Below are positions 17,884 to 26,967 of a stretch of 50,274 nucleotides of DNA, one piece after another. The position numbers and the translations under genes are program-made. A model generated the notes under the pieces. It was not told the DNA's origin. It ran no database searches and saw only the letters and a list, made by a program, of their open reading frames with translations. The stretch's first letter is position 1, and each line of letters starts with the position of its first letter. Origin of the DNA: Paenibacillus sp. 1001270B_150601_E10 (GTDB lineage Bacteria > Bacillota > Bacilli > Paenibacillales > Paenibacillaceae); the NCBI RefSeq assembly GCF_015558675.1, contig NZ_JADMOL010000017.1, forward strand, positions 1 to 50,274, read 5' to 3'.

Positions 17884-18330
17884 TTATGGCAGCTGCTCAA
17901 ACACGGATTTCACTTCTTCATCATTGGTTTCAAGAACAAAGACACCCTTTTGAAGCATTTGATCCATGATGCTGAAGGATTCTTTGGCTTCATTATAGGC
18001 ATCAATGGAGGCGTACTGATAGATCTTCACTGGCTTTAGATTGTGGTTGAACAAGACACCATCCTGAGCATTAATCATTTCGAATAAAGGCTTATCTTTG
18101 GATTCTACCGTGATTCCTTGTTCTTCAAAGAAAGCTAGGACATCATCGAGTGTTTTCGTTGTCATGCTCGTTTCTTCAGAAGAAGAGGCATTAGCCGAGT
18201 TGGACTCCGTTTGATTGGATGCTTCTGTCTGATTAGCGGGTGTTGAAGCGGTTTCTGTCTTATCCGAAGAACAGCCGCTAGCTATGACAAGGATAAGTGA
18301 AGCGAGGAGAATAAACAGTGATTTTTTCAA
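17884..18330 (-). CDS. Small secreted lipoprotein
   Basis: 148 residues from TTG 18330, 8 bases after AAAGGAG; the longer frame upstream lacks a signal sequence. The N-terminus is a lipoprotein signal (KKSLFILLASLILVIASGC) with the lipidated Cys20, then a Ser/Thr/Asn/Glu linker (about 22-55) and a small C-terminal domain containing LDDVLAFFEEQGITVESKDK and NHNLKPVKIYQYASIDAYNE. The C-terminal domain resembles uncharacterised Bacillus/Paenibacillus lipoproteins, and no function can be assigned. It sits on the outer face of the membrane. Confidence 0.85.
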   Translation of the reverse strand: MKKSLFILLASLILVIASGCSSDKTETASTPANQTEASNQTESNSANASSSEETSMTTKTLDDVLAFFEEQGITVESKDKPLFEMINAQDGVLFNHNLKPVKIYQYASIDAYNEAKESFSIMDQMLQKGVFVLETNDEEVKSVFEQLP

Positions 18331-18516
18331 ATGAATGACTCCTTTACTATTATGTGAATATTCATTCATACGTACATATAGCCATAACGTTTCAAATCTC
18401 TGCTTTATAGTAGCCGAAAGGCGCTGCCACAAGAAAAGATGATCTGTACATATAGTAGGCAGAGGCCGTTCGATTTAGTATTTATCGCTAACACCTTAAG
18501 AGAAGGAGACATCGCT

Positions 18517-19005
18517 ATGAGATCTTTATTTCAATATAACTGGCAGGTTCGAGACGAATGGTTTGACGCGTTATGCCACCTGCCCATCGAGGAGCTTAAT
18601 AAGGAGCGCCTTGGTGGCGTTGGCTCCATTCGCAAAACCATTTTTCATATCCTCGATGTGGAATACAGCTGGCTAAGAGCATGCATGGGTTTATCCGATG
18701 TTGAATTAAGATTGGAGGATTATCCGGATATTCCATCGCTTCGGACTCTATCAGACAGACTGCGCCCTGATCTTATCGAGTACTTGAATGTGCTAGCGCA
18801 GGAAAGTGAGGATAAGCTTGTGTTTCCAGGCTGGATCGCAGGAAAATCCTTTGTGAAGGGCGAAGTTATTCGTCATGTCATGGTCCATGAGGTTCATCAT
18901 ATCGGACAGCTATCGGTATGGAGCAAGGACATCAGTGTAGACGTTGTGTCTGCGAATTTTATCGGTCGCGGACTGGCTGATTGGATAGATTCAACTCAAG
19001 AATAG
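18517..19005 (+). CDS. DinB-family putative metal-dependent enzyme
   Basis: 162 residues from ATG 18517 (MRSLFQYNWQVRDEWF), with AGAAGGAG 8 bases upstream. It has the four-helix DinB/YfiT fold pattern with HILDVEYSWLRACMG and the C-terminal metal site VMVHEVHHIGQL, whose histidines bind a divalent metal in relatives. Members include bacillithiol and mycothiol S-transferases and DNA-damage-induced proteins of unknown reaction, and the substrate here is unknown. Confidence 0.87.
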   Translation: MRSLFQYNWQVRDEWFDALCHLPIEELNKERLGGVGSIRKTIFHILDVEYSWLRACMGLSDVELRLEDYPDIPSLRTLSDRLRPDLIEYLNVLAQESEDKLVFPGWIAGKSFVKGEVIRHVMVHEVHHIGQLSVWSKDISVDVVSANFIGRGLADWIDSTQE

Positions 19006-19078
19006 CAAGCAGCATTTTCTTAAATGGCTTCTTCGAAAAAGTTTGAACGAGTAGATAACGAATGGAGAAAGGACGGGA

Positions 19079-19600
19079 ATGATGAAGGATATGGTAATAA
19101 AAGAATGGGATGAACTTAATGACGAACTCCTCTGTGATTGCATTGAATTGATTACCGAAACCGTGAATGACGGGGCTTCAATTGGATTTCTTGCTCCACT
19201 AACGAAAGAAGAGGCTCATGCGTATTGGAGCTGTGTGATCGAACCTGGCGTTAGAATCTGGGGAGCCTTCGATCATGACGGCAAGCTTGCAGGCTCGATT
19301 CAGCTTCACCTTGCGATGAAGTCCAACGGACAGCATCGTGCGGAAGTGGCTAAGCTGATGGTTCATCCTCGTTATCGCAGACGGGGAATTGCAAAAGCCT
19401 TAATGAAATCCGCTGAGGAGGCGGCAAAGGAAGAGAATCGATCCTTGTTGATCTTAGATACGCGTGAAGGTGACCCTTCAAATGATTTGTATCTTGCGTT
19501 TGGCTATAGGGAAGCGGGGCGCATCCCTCACTTTGCCAAATCGTCAGATGGAACCTATCACAGTACGGTTATTTACTTCAAAGTACTCGAAGCTTTGTAG
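19079..19600 (+). CDS. GNAT-family N-acetyltransferase
   Basis: 173 residues. The acetyl-CoA binding segment is VAKLMVHPRYRRRGIAKALM (about residues 97-116), and the domain closes with LYLAFGYREAGRIPHFAK and YFKVL. The ATG at 19079 follows AAAGGACGG. It is a single-domain acyltransferase. The acceptor is unknown, and the overall order resembles enzymes that acetylate small amines or antibiotics. It follows the DinB gene by about 75 bases and could be cotranscribed. Confidence 0.88.
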   Translation: MMKDMVIKEWDELNDELLCDCIELITETVNDGASIGFLAPLTKEEAHAYWSCVIEPGVRIWGAFDHDGKLAGSIQLHLAMKSNGQHRAEVAKLMVHPRYRRRGIAKALMKSAEEAAKEENRSLLILDTREGDPSNDLYLAFGYREAGRIPHFAKSSDGTYHSTVIYFKVLEAL

Positions 19601-19709
19601 AAACCTATATCGCTGCATCTTTTCGTCGATGATCAAAGGGCAGCGAAGATTGCATTTGGAACCGTTAGCTTCATTATCACAATAAAGTGGAGAGGCAGAG
19701 GGTGTTGGT

Positions 19710-19943
19710 ATGGAGATAGATCTTTCTTTTATCATGATTGTCCTGATACTCCTTGTTGTTGGGAGTTTCATGATGTATCGTGGGTATCGTGGCACGGGAC
19801 CTTCCTCTATCAAGTTAAAAAGGTTCGGAATCATGCTTATCCTATTTACGATCCTATTAATCATTATTGCGATATGGCAATTATACAGCTATGGGAATCA
19901 TGGATATGGACACTCGTTTTTTGTACATGAAAGCAGCTTCTGA
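19710..19943 (+). CDS. Small two-helix membrane protein
   Basis: 77 residues with two hydrophobic helices (about 5-22 and 40-57) separated by a basic loop (YRGYRGTGPSSIKLKRFG), ending in a His/Gly-rich tail (YGNHGYGHSF). AGAGGG lies about 9 bases before the ATG. No family was recognised; the short His-rich end could bind metal, but that is speculation. Confidence 0.65.
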   Translation: MEIDLSFIMIVLILLVVGSFMMYRGYRGTGPSSIKLKRFGIMLILFTILLIIIAIWQLYSYGNHGYGHSFFVHESSF

Positions 19944-20014
19944 CATCGAAACGTTGAAGTAGCGACTTGTTAAAGGATAAAGCACATTTCAAAATGTAGT
20001 AGGAGTAGAAAAGG

Positions 20015-20986
20015 ATGAATCGCAATCTTGAACAAACATTGCGGGTAGGCTCTTCCATGTCTACCCTTGAACGTCCTGAATCTATTATTGAACATAGGTT
20101 AAATGTTGGGAGTGGGGATCAGCAGGATCCTGTTGAAGATTCTCAAGTCGCGAGGATAGAGGCCTTACTTCGAGATGCCTCGGATTATATTGTCCATGAA
20201 CATTATAAGGAAGCACTACAATGTGCGGAAGAGGCGCTGGCTCTTGATCCGCAATATGCGGAATCCTGGTTCATGTTGGGGCAGGCTCATATTGAACTTG
20301 GTCAGTTAGAAGTAGGGGAAGCTGCTGTTAAACGAGCGATTGAGCGGGATCTCGATGAGGCTTCCTATTACTATGAGCTGGCTCTTCTCTATGATGATCA
20401 TCCAGACTTGAATGAAGAAGAAAGCCTGCGCAGGGGCTTCCATTATACACAGGAAGCGGTGAAGCGAGATCCGGACGATTATTCCTATCAATTTCATTTG
20501 GGTTATCTATATTATCTTAATGACGAGTATGACGAAGCGGCAGCCATCTTTCATCAACTATATGATCAATGGACGGAGTCTGACGAGACATTATGGGAAT
20601 TTGATCTAAGCGATCTGCGATATCAAATGGCTGAACTCTACTTGGATATGGGCTATGAAAAAGCATATACCGATGATGCTACAGGCGTTGACTATTACAT
20701 CAGCAGGGAAGATTTGGACGAAGCACTGAATCACTATGTCAGGGCACTAAGCTTTGCCGTGTGTGAGGCGCAAAGGGACGAAATTGAAGATGCCATCCAA
20801 TATGTTGAACGATCTAAGCAGTATGTGTTTTTGACGAAACGAAGTCTTAAACTTGCGACCATCCCTGTTGTCCTTCTATTGTTCCAGGATCGATTCTTCA
20901 ATCTCATGGCACTCCTGTCTGTTATCCTGATCGGCTGCTTGTGCATTGTCCCAAGGTGGAAGCATGATCAGATGTACGATAAGTAA
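20015..20986 (+). CDS. TPR-repeat protein with C-terminal membrane helix
   Basis: 323 residues. AGGAG lies 9 bases before ATG 20015. After a polar N-terminus, about four tetratricopeptide-like units lie between residues 50 and 270. Examples are YKEALQCAEEALALDPQYAESW, LGQLEVGEAAVKRAIERD and YDEAAAIFHQLYDQW. A hydrophobic segment near the end (about 288-310) anchors the protein, leaving the repeats in the cytoplasm. TPR arrays mediate protein contacts, but no partner is evident. The stop overlaps an ATG of the next frame (TAATG), which allows coupling with the acetyltransferase gene. Confidence 0.8.
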   Translation: MNRNLEQTLRVGSSMSTLERPESIIEHRLNVGSGDQQDPVEDSQVARIEALLRDASDYIVHEHYKEALQCAEEALALDPQYAESWFMLGQAHIELGQLEVGEAAVKRAIERDLDEASYYYELALLYDDHPDLNEEESLRRGFHYTQEAVKRDPDDYSYQFHLGYLYYLNDEYDEAAAIFHQLYDQWTESDETLWEFDLSDLRYQMAELYLDMGYEKAYTDDATGVDYYISREDLDEALNHYVRALSFAVCEAQRDEIEDAIQYVERSKQYVFLTKRSLKLATIPVVLLLFQDRFFNLMALLSVILIGCLCIVPRWKHDQMYDK

Positions 20987-21039
20987 TGGTAGAGGGACAA
21001 ACTTTGCAATTGAATCAAGAGCTTAAAGAAGGTGTCTAT

Positions 21040-21918
21040 ATGATCACAATCAGACTGGCAGACGACGTTGAATCGATTGCAAGATTCATGGCCGCAATGA
21101 ATGGGAAAGCGGATCAGCATGTTGGATACTGCGGCACTCAAGCAGAAGAAATTTATCATACGTTATGCCACGATTTCTCGGAACTTCCTCTTGAGCAATC
21201 CATGGTCGCAGCCTATGAGGAAGATGAGCTTATCGGCGTACTAGGGCTAGACATAGATGAAGAACAGCATACAGCGGAGATTTGGGGTCCTTTCGTTTCT
21301 CATCCCAAATGGGAGGAGATGTCGCAGCTCATGTGGAACAGGTTGCTATCCCAGATACCGGTAGCGCTAACGACTGCTTATGGCTTTTACAATGCAAAGC
21401 ATGGTTATGCCGCTTCGTTGATGAGCAGGCTTGGTGCTGAGCGGATAGGCGAGCACACCGTCCTGCGCTTCCAGCGTGATATCTTGGAGATTGAGAAGCC
21501 AGAGAACATACTTATTGAAGCATTGACAGAGCGGCATTATTCGGACTTCAAGCTGCTGCATCAAGCAGCATTTAAAGAAGCCTACTATTCTGCTGAAGAG
21601 ATTCTAAGTCAAGTCGATTCAACGCATAAAGTCTTTGCAGCCATACATGATGATAAGCTAATAGGATATGTATATACGGAAGCGGAGCCTGCGTTTGAAG
21701 AAGGCCATATTCACTTTATCGCGGTTGATCCGGCCGCAAGGAAGCAGGGGCTCGGGACGGCTTTACTGCGTCATGCGCTTTCCTTTCTTATGTCCTTTGA
21801 TGCGATCACATCGTTGTCGCTCTGCGTGAATCAGAGCAACCAAGGGGTGATGTCGATCTATGAACGCGCTGGATTTGAACGCCTCTATGAACTCGTAAAC
21901 TATCGAATCCATGTGTAG
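21040..21918 (+). CDS. Tandem-GNAT acetyltransferase
   Basis: 292 residues from ATG 21040 (MITIRLADDVESIARF), with AAGAAGGTG 7 bases upstream. A start at 20986 that overlaps the upstream stop is the alternative. The N-terminal half (about 1-140) is a divergent GNAT-like domain without a clear acetyl-CoA loop. The C-terminal half (about 150-292) is a standard GNAT domain with FIAVDPAARKQGLGTALLRH and GVMSIYERAGFERLYE. Only the second half is likely to be catalytic; the first may bind substrate. The acceptor is unknown. Confidence 0.82.
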   Translation: MITIRLADDVESIARFMAAMNGKADQHVGYCGTQAEEIYHTLCHDFSELPLEQSMVAAYEEDELIGVLGLDIDEEQHTAEIWGPFVSHPKWEEMSQLMWNRLLSQIPVALTTAYGFYNAKHGYAASLMSRLGAERIGEHTVLRFQRDILEIEKPENILIEALTERHYSDFKLLHQAAFKEAYYSAEEILSQVDSTHKVFAAIHDDKLIGYVYTEAEPAFEEGHIHFIAVDPAARKQGLGTALLRHALSFLMSFDAITSLSLCVNQSNQGVMSIYERAGFERLYELVNYRIHV

Positions 21919-21967
21919 TGCATTTCATAGCTGAATTTTTAATCCAATATGAATGGTTGAAAATAAA

Positions 21968-22000
21968 AAGGAGAGTTAAAGGATATGTCCTTTAGCTCTC
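21968..22000 (-). terminator. Terminator of the ArsR-type regulator gene
   Basis: On the minus strand GAGAGCTAAAGGA pairs with TCCTTTAACTCTC around a CATA loop and is followed by CTTTTTATTTT. The 5' arm overlaps the last codons and stop of the regulator gene. Confidence 0.88.
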
Positions 22001-22924
22001 TTCATTTCTAATAAAGGATAGCTTAATATCCTGCTCATAATCCCCGAAGTCACGTCCAAATAGATTCAGGCCATGGGCATGTGCGGCATTCTCAGACACT
22101 TCCAGACGCACAGCAATCGGTTTGTTGAAGCTAAGATCAAGCTCTGAGATGGAGGTATCGTTCTGCTTATGTCCATTTAAAAATGAACCATGTTGCGTTA
22201 CGCGCCACTCTGTCAATTTGCCATACTCGCTCCCCACACGCCATTTCTCCGGTGTCAGCTTTCCTTTGCGATCCCCCAAGTCTCCTTCGCTGGTCCAGGT
22301 CCCAATCCGCTGACCATTAATGAATAGGGAGATATCAGAAGGATGCTCCATTCGAAATCCTGGTGCTTCTGAGCACAATTCAGCGCTGAACACAAGCTCA
22401 TCTAACTTAGTCCCTGGCGGCATCGGATTTGCAAATAGATATTCGACATAGCCCGCTCCAGAAAACCAAAGGAGCTGTGCTTCCGTACGTTCAGGCATAT
22501 AGAATACACGCGGGTCATCCTGTGATCCAATGATAGAGCCATCTTTTCTCGCCATGCCGCAGGTCGGCTGAACAGAGCATGATGCATACATGCCGATCGG
22601 CATCGAGATTTCCTCGGTCTTAAGAAGACCGTCGCCAGGACGATTCGGGAGCTCCAATACAATCGAACGCGCCGTTACATGACAGATCTTCTCGCGATTA
22701 TTGCCTTGCCATGAGGTGACGAGTCCGGCCTGCTCTAAAGTTTGAACATTGATGGAAATCGTTGGTTGTGCAACGCCCAAAGCCTCAGCAAGCTGGCCCA
22801 CACTTAAGGGTTGTTCCCCGAGAGCCTCTAGAATGCGTACCCGAACATCTCCTGACAATGCCTTTGCCACTTCAACGATGCGAGAAGCGGGATAGCGAAG
22901 GGATTCCTTGCGAATATCGTTCAT
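21992..22924 (-). CDS. ArsR-type HTH regulator with large C-terminal domain
   Basis: 310 residues. The first 90 form a winged helix of the ArsR type: VAKALSGDVRVRILEALGEQ, then LAEALGVAQPTISINVQTLE as the recognition region and an AGLVTSW wing. The remaining 210 residues are not a standard ArsR partner domain. They are beta-rich, with SCSVQPTCGMARKDGS and a carbohydrate-binding-like pattern, and probably sense a ligand. No arsenic-type CxC metal site is seen in the HTH. The gene is divergent from the GH2-GH43 pair with 149 bases between, where repeated ATTGTA boxes lie, so it is the obvious candidate regulator of those glycosidases and of itself. Confidence 0.8.
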   Translation of the reverse strand: MNDIRKESLRYPASRIVEVAKALSGDVRVRILEALGEQPLSVGQLAEALGVAQPTISINVQTLEQAGLVTSWQGNNREKICHVTARSIVLELPNRPGDGLLKTEEISMPIGMYASCSVQPTCGMARKDGSIIGSQDDPRVFYMPERTEAQLLWFSGAGYVEYLFANPMPPGTKLDELVFSAELCSEAPGFRMEHPSDISLFINGQRIGTWTSEGDLGDRKGKLTPEKWRVGSEYGKLTEWRVTQHGSFLNGHKQNDTSISELDLSFNKPIAVRLEVSENAAHAHGLNLFGRDFGDYEQDIKLSFIRNEES

Positions 22925-22968
22925 TCATTTTCATCCTTTGACTCAAGATCAACATTCCACCATCAGTG

Positions 22969-23036
22969 TACAATGAAAATGATGTATTGTAAAACTATAA
23001 TATACATTGTAAATAATATATATTAATGCTACAATA
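22969..23036. promoter_or_regulatory. Four ATTGTA boxes in the divergent promoter region
   Basis: Seven-base boxes occur as TACAATG (22969-22975), TATTGTA (22985-22991), CATTGTA (23005-23011) and TACAATA (23030-23036). The outer boxes are inverted relative to the inner two, giving two imperfect inverted repeats around a TATAAT (22996-23001). The arrangement suits a dimeric winged-helix repressor of both divergent genes. Binding is inferred. Confidence 0.5.
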
Positions 23037-23073
23037 GCCGAAAATACGATCCATCAAGAAAGGTTGTGGTGAC

Positions 23074-25842
23074 ATGTGTCATGAGCATGTTCAACAAATG
23101 AGGGGCGATCTTACCATTCCTAAACCCGAGCATCCTCGTCCTGACTGGTTTCGCGAGGATTGGTTGAATTTAAATGGGGAATGGTCTTTTCAATTGGAAG
23201 AGGCCGATAGTCTGCAGGAGGAAAGGATCCATAATCAAATTAGAGTAAGCGGTTACAACGAAAGGATCATCGTGCCTTTTTCATGGGCAAGTCCGTTGTC
23301 TGGTATCGGGCGCAATGTAAAGGGAACAGGATGGTACAGCCGTGAAGTCAACTGGTCGCCAAGCAAACCGAACCAGCGCATCTTTCTTTGCTTTGGAGCC
23401 GTTGATTATGATTGTGAAGTGTGGATCAATGGTATAGCAGTGGGCCAGCATCAGGGAGGCTATAGTCCTTTCGAGTGCGAAGTGACAACCGCATGGAAAT
23501 CACAAGACAACGTGATTGTGGTTAAAGCCGAGGATCTGGATCGGGACAACCAAACACGCGGCAAGCAAGGGTATGGCGAGATTCGAGGAATCTGGCAAAC
23601 GGTGTGGCTTGAAGCACGGCCAGAAGCATATATTTCTTCTGCATTCTTTAAGACACGTGTAAGCGGCGAGGTTGAACTCATTGCTCAGATTAGCTCTTCT
23701 AAACCATGGAAGGCGACGCTAAGCCTGCAATTCCCAGATGGGAATGTTCATGACAAGGTGCAGATCCAGCTTAAGAAAGGGGAGCAAAGCATTCACATGC
23801 CGTTTGTCGTGCAGGATGCGAAGCTCTGGTCGCCGGACCAGCCTTACTTGTACGAAGGACAGCTGCAGTTGTTAAGCAGCGTTGATCAGGACAGCGTTAG
23901 CACGTATTTCGGCATTCGTGAGATCGGAACAGTTAAGTACGGTGAGAGAGACTACCGATGGATCACGTTGAATGGAAAGCCGATCTATTTGAATGGCGCA
24001 CTGGATCAATCCTTTAATAAGGAGGGGTACTTTACTTACCCAAGCGATGAAGCAATGCGTGAAGAGATCTATTTAATGAAGCGCCTTGGCTTGAATATGG
24101 TACGGATTCATATCAAGCCGGAAGAGCCGCGCAAGCTGTACTGGGCTGATAAGCTGGGTATTCTTGTGATGGAGGATATGCCGTGTTTCTGGGGTGAGCC
24201 TGAACCTAGGGCACAGTCGGGTTATGAGATTGAAGCAAGCGAGATCCTGTTGAGAGACCGCAATCATCCTTCTATTTTCTCTTGGGTGATGTTTAATGAA
24301 ACATGGGGGCTAAAAACGAACAGCTCGCTAAGCAGCGTGACAGGCACACCCGATATTGCTAAGTCCTATTTGCCTAAGACACGCGAATGGGTAAGCCAAA
24401 TGTACAAGATGGCAAAAGCAATGGATCCAACCCGTCTCGTAGAAGACAACTCACCTTGCAATGGGGACCACATCGTAACAGATATCAACACCTGGCATTT
24501 CTATGTGAATGGCTATGAGGAAGTTTGTGCTCATCTTAGCGAGGTGGTAGATAAAACTTTCGTGGGCTCCTCCTACAACTATATCGGCCATAACAAGCAA
24601 ACGGACGCTCCCTTACTGAACAGCGAGTGCGGCAATGTATGGGGCGTAGAAGGAGGCGGAGCTGGAGACAGCGATATCGCCTGGCACTACTTCTACATGA
24701 TGAATGAATTCAGACGTCATGATAAGCTGTGCGGCTTCGTATTTACTGAATTCAGAGACGTTGTGAATGAGTTTAACGGCTATTATCGTTTGGATGGGAC
24801 AGAGAAGCATTTTGGCTATGAGGACTTTGTGGCTGGAATGACGATTGCTGACCTTCATGCCCCTGACTTTGTCGTTGTTGACGGCCCGCCTTGCAGAACG
24901 GTCTCATGCAGCGCCACTCAGCAGGTGAAGTTATTAGGCTCAAGCTATGATGACCAATATCATGGACAGCAATTAACGCTGGATTGGACCTTAAGCTATG
25001 ATCAATTTGGAGTAAGACAGAAGAGCGAATCAGGCACAATTGAGGTGCAGTGGCAGGATTATGGTGTCTTTCCGCTAGCTGTGCTTGAGGTCAATATGCC
25101 GAATGAGGATGCTTTAGCCATTCTGTCTTTACGTCTTCTTGATGACAAAGGAGAGGTTGTGTCGCGGAATTTCACGACATTCGATGTACAGAGCGGCAAA
25201 TCGGACGGCTGCTATGCCCTTGATGGAAGCTATTTTTCGATTCCGGTGGAAAAGGTTCGCGAGCACAGCTTTGAGTACCAGTGGGATGCGATTCAGAAGC
25301 AGAAGGTATGCGGTGCTAGGGAGGGTTCGTTCGTCTATGATATCGTTCTTCCTGAGACGGAAGAGCATGGACCAATATATTCGCTTGATCTGTGGTTCGA
25401 AGCAAGCTCATCGCAACTGCTTGCGCGACATCGAGAAGGGGCGAAGCGCAGGGAGATCTTAATCGATCTCATGTATGGTGATTCGGCTGAAGTGGAGTAT
25501 AATGCTAACACCTATTATATGACGGATGAGGATAAGAAGCCTTCTCATATTCAAGTCTGGATAGATGAAGAATGGGTGGGTTCATTTGCTCTAGACGATC
25601 ATCCGGCGGACAGCAGAGGGGTTCTATCCTGGCATTATCAGCCATCCACGAAGCAGCTGGATGAAGCAGGATCTTATGGCACACTGTGTCACTTATCATT
25701 GCCAGGCAGAGTTGCAGCAAGGCTCGATCAGAAGCGTCGCTGCAAGCTTCGAATTCAAGGAGATGAGGGCGGTGTGTCCCTATACGGCCGCAATGCCGGT
25801 CGCTATCCGATAGATATCGTGATACGTTATCGATCTCTGTAA
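23074..25842 (+). CDS. Glycoside hydrolase family 2 enzyme
   Basis: 922 residues with no signal peptide, so it is cytoplasmic. It shows the GH2 order. The sugar-binding jelly roll (about 20-190) has NLNGEWSFQLEE and GTGWYSREVNW. An Ig-like domain (about 195-295) follows, then the TIM barrel (about 300-620). The barrel carries the acid/base SWVMFNETWG (Glu409 after Asn408) and the nucleophile region LLNSECGNVWG (Glu518). The last 300 residues are an extra beta-rich region that I could not assign. Substrate specificity (galactose, glucuronate, mannose or arabinose) cannot be told; retaining chemistry is expected. It is the first gene of a probable operon with a GH43 enzyme 31 bases downstream. 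Confidence 0.9.
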   Translation: MCHEHVQQMRGDLTIPKPEHPRPDWFREDWLNLNGEWSFQLEEADSLQEERIHNQIRVSGYNERIIVPFSWASPLSGIGRNVKGTGWYSREVNWSPSKPNQRIFLCFGAVDYDCEVWINGIAVGQHQGGYSPFECEVTTAWKSQDNVIVVKAEDLDRDNQTRGKQGYGEIRGIWQTVWLEARPEAYISSAFFKTRVSGEVELIAQISSSKPWKATLSLQFPDGNVHDKVQIQLKKGEQSIHMPFVVQDAKLWSPDQPYLYEGQLQLLSSVDQDSVSTYFGIREIGTVKYGERDYRWITLNGKPIYLNGALDQSFNKEGYFTYPSDEAMREEIYLMKRLGLNMVRIHIKPEEPRKLYWADKLGILVMEDMPCFWGEPEPRAQSGYEIEASEILLRDRNHPSIFSWVMFNETWGLKTNSSLSSVTGTPDIAKSYLPKTREWVSQMYKMAKAMDPTRLVEDNSPCNGDHIVTDINTWHFYVNGYEEVCAHLSEVVDKTFVGSSYNYIGHNKQTDAPLLNSECGNVWGVEGGGAGDSDIAWHYFYMMNEFRRHDKLCGFVFTEFRDVVNEFNGYYRLDGTEKHFGYEDFVAGMTIADLHAPDFVVVDGPPCRTVSCSATQQVKLLGSSYDDQYHGQQLTLDWTLSYDQFGVRQKSESGTIEVQWQDYGVFPLAVLEVNMPNEDALAILSLRLLDDKGEVVSRNFTTFDVQSGKSDGCYALDGSYFSIPVEKVREHSFEYQWDAIQKQKVCGAREGSFVYDIVLPETEEHGPIYSLDLWFEASSSQLLARHREGAKRREILIDLMYGDSAEVEYNANTYYMTDEDKKPSHIQVWIDEEWVGSFALDDHPADSRGVLSWHYQPSTKQLDEAGSYGTLCHLSLPGRVAARLDQKRRCKLRIQGDEGGVSLYGRNAGRYPIDIVIRYRSL

Positions 25843-25873
25843 ACATGATCAAAGATATAAAGGAGATGTAGAG

Positions 25874-26773
25874 ATGAGAGGGATAACGAATCCGATTGTT
25901 CCCGGTTGGTATGCAGATCCTGAAGCAAGAAGATATGAAGGCAAGTATTGGATCTATGCCACTCGCTCATTTACCGAATATACGAAGCAGATGAATATCG
26001 ATGCCTTCAGTTCCACAGATCTGATTCACTGGGAGAAGCATGAGGGAATCATTGAGATGGCCGACTTTCCTTGGATTTGGAGGGCTGTATGGGCACCGAC
26101 AATCATTGAGCATAAGAACAAGTATTACTTGATCTTTGCCTCAAACGATATTCAATCAGACGACGAGATAGGCGGCCTTGAGATAGCGGTATCGGATCAT
26201 CCGGCAGGTCCGTTTCGAAGCTATCTGGATCGCCCTTTAGTTGATCGTTTTATTCAACGTGCACAGCCTATCGATGCGCATTTGTTCAAGGATGATGACG
26301 GCGCCATTTATTTGTATTATGGCGGCTGGGGCCAATGCAATGTGGCGAAGATGAACGATGAAATGACAGGGTTTATCCCTTGGGAGGACGGGGAGATATT
26401 CCGTTCGATTACGCCTAAAGGCTATGTAGAAGGACCTTGCATGCTGAAGAAAGAAGGACAGTATTATCTCATGTGGTCGCTTGGAAATTGGGTGGATGGC
26501 TCGTATCGAGTCGCTTACGGCGTGAGTCATCATCCAGCAGGGCCATTTGAGGATAAAGGTGTGATTCTTGAGAGACAGGAACCGATTGCAGAAGGTCCTG
26601 GCCACCATGGCTATTTGCATATTCCTGATACTGACGAGTGGCTCATTGTATATCACCGGCGCTATATCGGAGACATGGAGCCTGGTAATCGCATGCTGTG
26701 CATCGATCGGATGGATATTGCAGACGGGGTTATTAAGCCAGTGGTCATGACGAATGCATGGGAATCCCTATAA
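25874..26773 (+). CDS. Glycoside hydrolase family 43 enzyme
   Basis: 299 residues, no signal peptide. It forms a five-bladed propeller with the three acidic residues of the family: NPIVPGWYADPE (base Asp15), QPIDAHLFKDDDG (Asp134, modulator) and KGYVEGPCMLKK (acid Glu186). The inverting beta-xylosidase/alpha-L-arabinofuranosidase group fits best, although GH43 also includes galactanases. AAAGGAGATG lies upstream of the ATG. It is downstream of the GH2 gene and likely cotranscribed, so the pair may trim an imported arabinose- or xylose-decorated oligosaccharide. Confidence 0.92.
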   Translation: MRGITNPIVPGWYADPEARRYEGKYWIYATRSFTEYTKQMNIDAFSSTDLIHWEKHEGIIEMADFPWIWRAVWAPTIIEHKNKYYLIFASNDIQSDDEIGGLEIAVSDHPAGPFRSYLDRPLVDRFIQRAQPIDAHLFKDDDGAIYLYYGGWGQCNVAKMNDEMTGFIPWEDGEIFRSITPKGYVEGPCMLKKEGQYYLMWSLGNWVDGSYRVAYGVSHHPAGPFEDKGVILERQEPIAEGPGHHGYLHIPDTDEWLIVYHRRYIGDMEPGNRMLCIDRMDIADGVIKPVVMTNAWESL

Positions 26774-26793
26774 GGCAGTAAAATTGTAGTTAG

Positions 26794-26848
26794 AGCTCTT
26801 CTATTTGTGCTGGGATTGGCCCCATGCTAGAATAGGAGAGCTTTTTTG
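26794..26848 (+). terminator. Terminator of the GH2-GH43 operon
   Basis: GCTCTTCTATT (26795-26805) pairs with AGAATAGGAGAGC (26829-26841), followed by TTTTTT. Confidence 0.88.
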
Positions 26849-26967
26849 TACACTCATGATTTTGATTCAGGCGATTGTGTTTTGATAAAATATAGAGATC
26901 GAGAAGCTGAGAAATAAAAGGTAACTTCCGATTATGGGTACATCAAGTAAGGAGAGAGGTGCAGCCA

